Shown here one piece after another: positions 6,022 through 6,064 of a stretch of 6,064 bases of DNA (positions within the stretch are counted from its first letter, which is position 1; each line of letters starts with the position of its first letter). Where the stretch lies: positions 1-6,064 of the forward strand of contig PUNN01000523.1 of the NCBI GenBank assembly GCA_003552605.1, read 5' to 3'. Origin of the DNA: Phycisphaeraceae bacterium. Its GTDB lineage: Bacteria; Planctomycetota; Phycisphaerae; Phycisphaerales; Phycisphaeraceae. The notes under the pieces were generated by a model. The model did not search any database, was not told the origin of the DNA, and worked only from the letters and a program-made list of their open reading frames with translations. A program made the translations under genes and the position numbers.

Positions 6022-6064
6022 GCATCGGGCTCCGAGGGAGGCGGGGTGTGGGGGGCGAGGCTTC
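6018..6064 (-). CDS. Possible 3' tail of an upstream gene (partial)
   Basis: One minus-strand frame is open from the window edge and ends at TGA 6020-6018, giving a C-terminus reading SLAPHTPPPSEPDA. The stop overlaps the GspG/H-like start as ATGA, a typical operon junction. Only 14 codons are visible, Pro-rich and unrecognisable, so this could be plain upstream leader DNA. In a T2SS operon the preceding gene might be another pseudopilin or GspF, but nothing here shows that. Confidence 0.3.
   Translation of the reverse strand, partial: SLAPHTPPPSEPDA
6030..6033 (-). promoter_or_regulatory. Ribosome binding site of the GspG/H-like gene
   Basis: GGAG on the minus strand lies 8 nt upstream of the ATG at 6021. 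A second ATG at 6025 is out of frame and quickly runs out of the pilin reading frame, so 6021 is preferred. Confidence 0.55.

Overview
The window is one minus-strand block of four consecutive genes read from about 6021 down past base 1. All four products begin with a type IV pilin-like N-terminus: a basic leader, a Gly cleavage site and a hydrophobic helix. The last has the GspK pattern, with no Glu at +5 and a C-terminal INVNTAPPEVL motif. The order (GspG/H-like, GspI-like, GspJ-like, GspK) is the conserved order of the minor pseudopilins of type II secretion systems (T2SS), whose I-J-K subunits form the pseudopilus tip. The high GC content, unusually large pseudopilins and DxDGDG motifs suggest a Planctomycetota or related PVC-group bacterium. 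That assignment is an inference, since there is no rRNA or marker gene here.

Layout, in transcription order. 6064-6018: possible tail of an upstream gene, overlapping the next start as ATGA. 6021-5170: GspG/H-like pseudopilin (283 aa). 5169-4979: a gap or leader region with two inverted REP-like hairpins. 4978-4244: GspI-like pseudopilin (244 aa from the preferred start). 4224-2845: GspJ-like pseudopilin (459 aa) with an exceptional 69-residue leader built from repeat DNA. 2844-2741: a 104-nt spacer with two competing hairpins. 2740 to beyond base 1: a very large GspK-like protein, at least 913 aa and still open at the window edge. No convincing plus-strand gene, RNA gene, CRISPR array or promoter was seen.

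The short spacings, ATGA/TGATG-type junctions and good Shine-Dalgarno sequences fit one polycistronic unit. A prepilin peptidase (GspO/PilD family, not in the window) would remove the leaders, and the mature subunits would assemble in the inner membrane as a short pseudopilus or tip complex. The most unusual points are the ~670 residues separating the two hallmark GspK motifs, and repetitive DNA at three of the junctions. At one of these the repeats must be translated as part of the prepilin leader.
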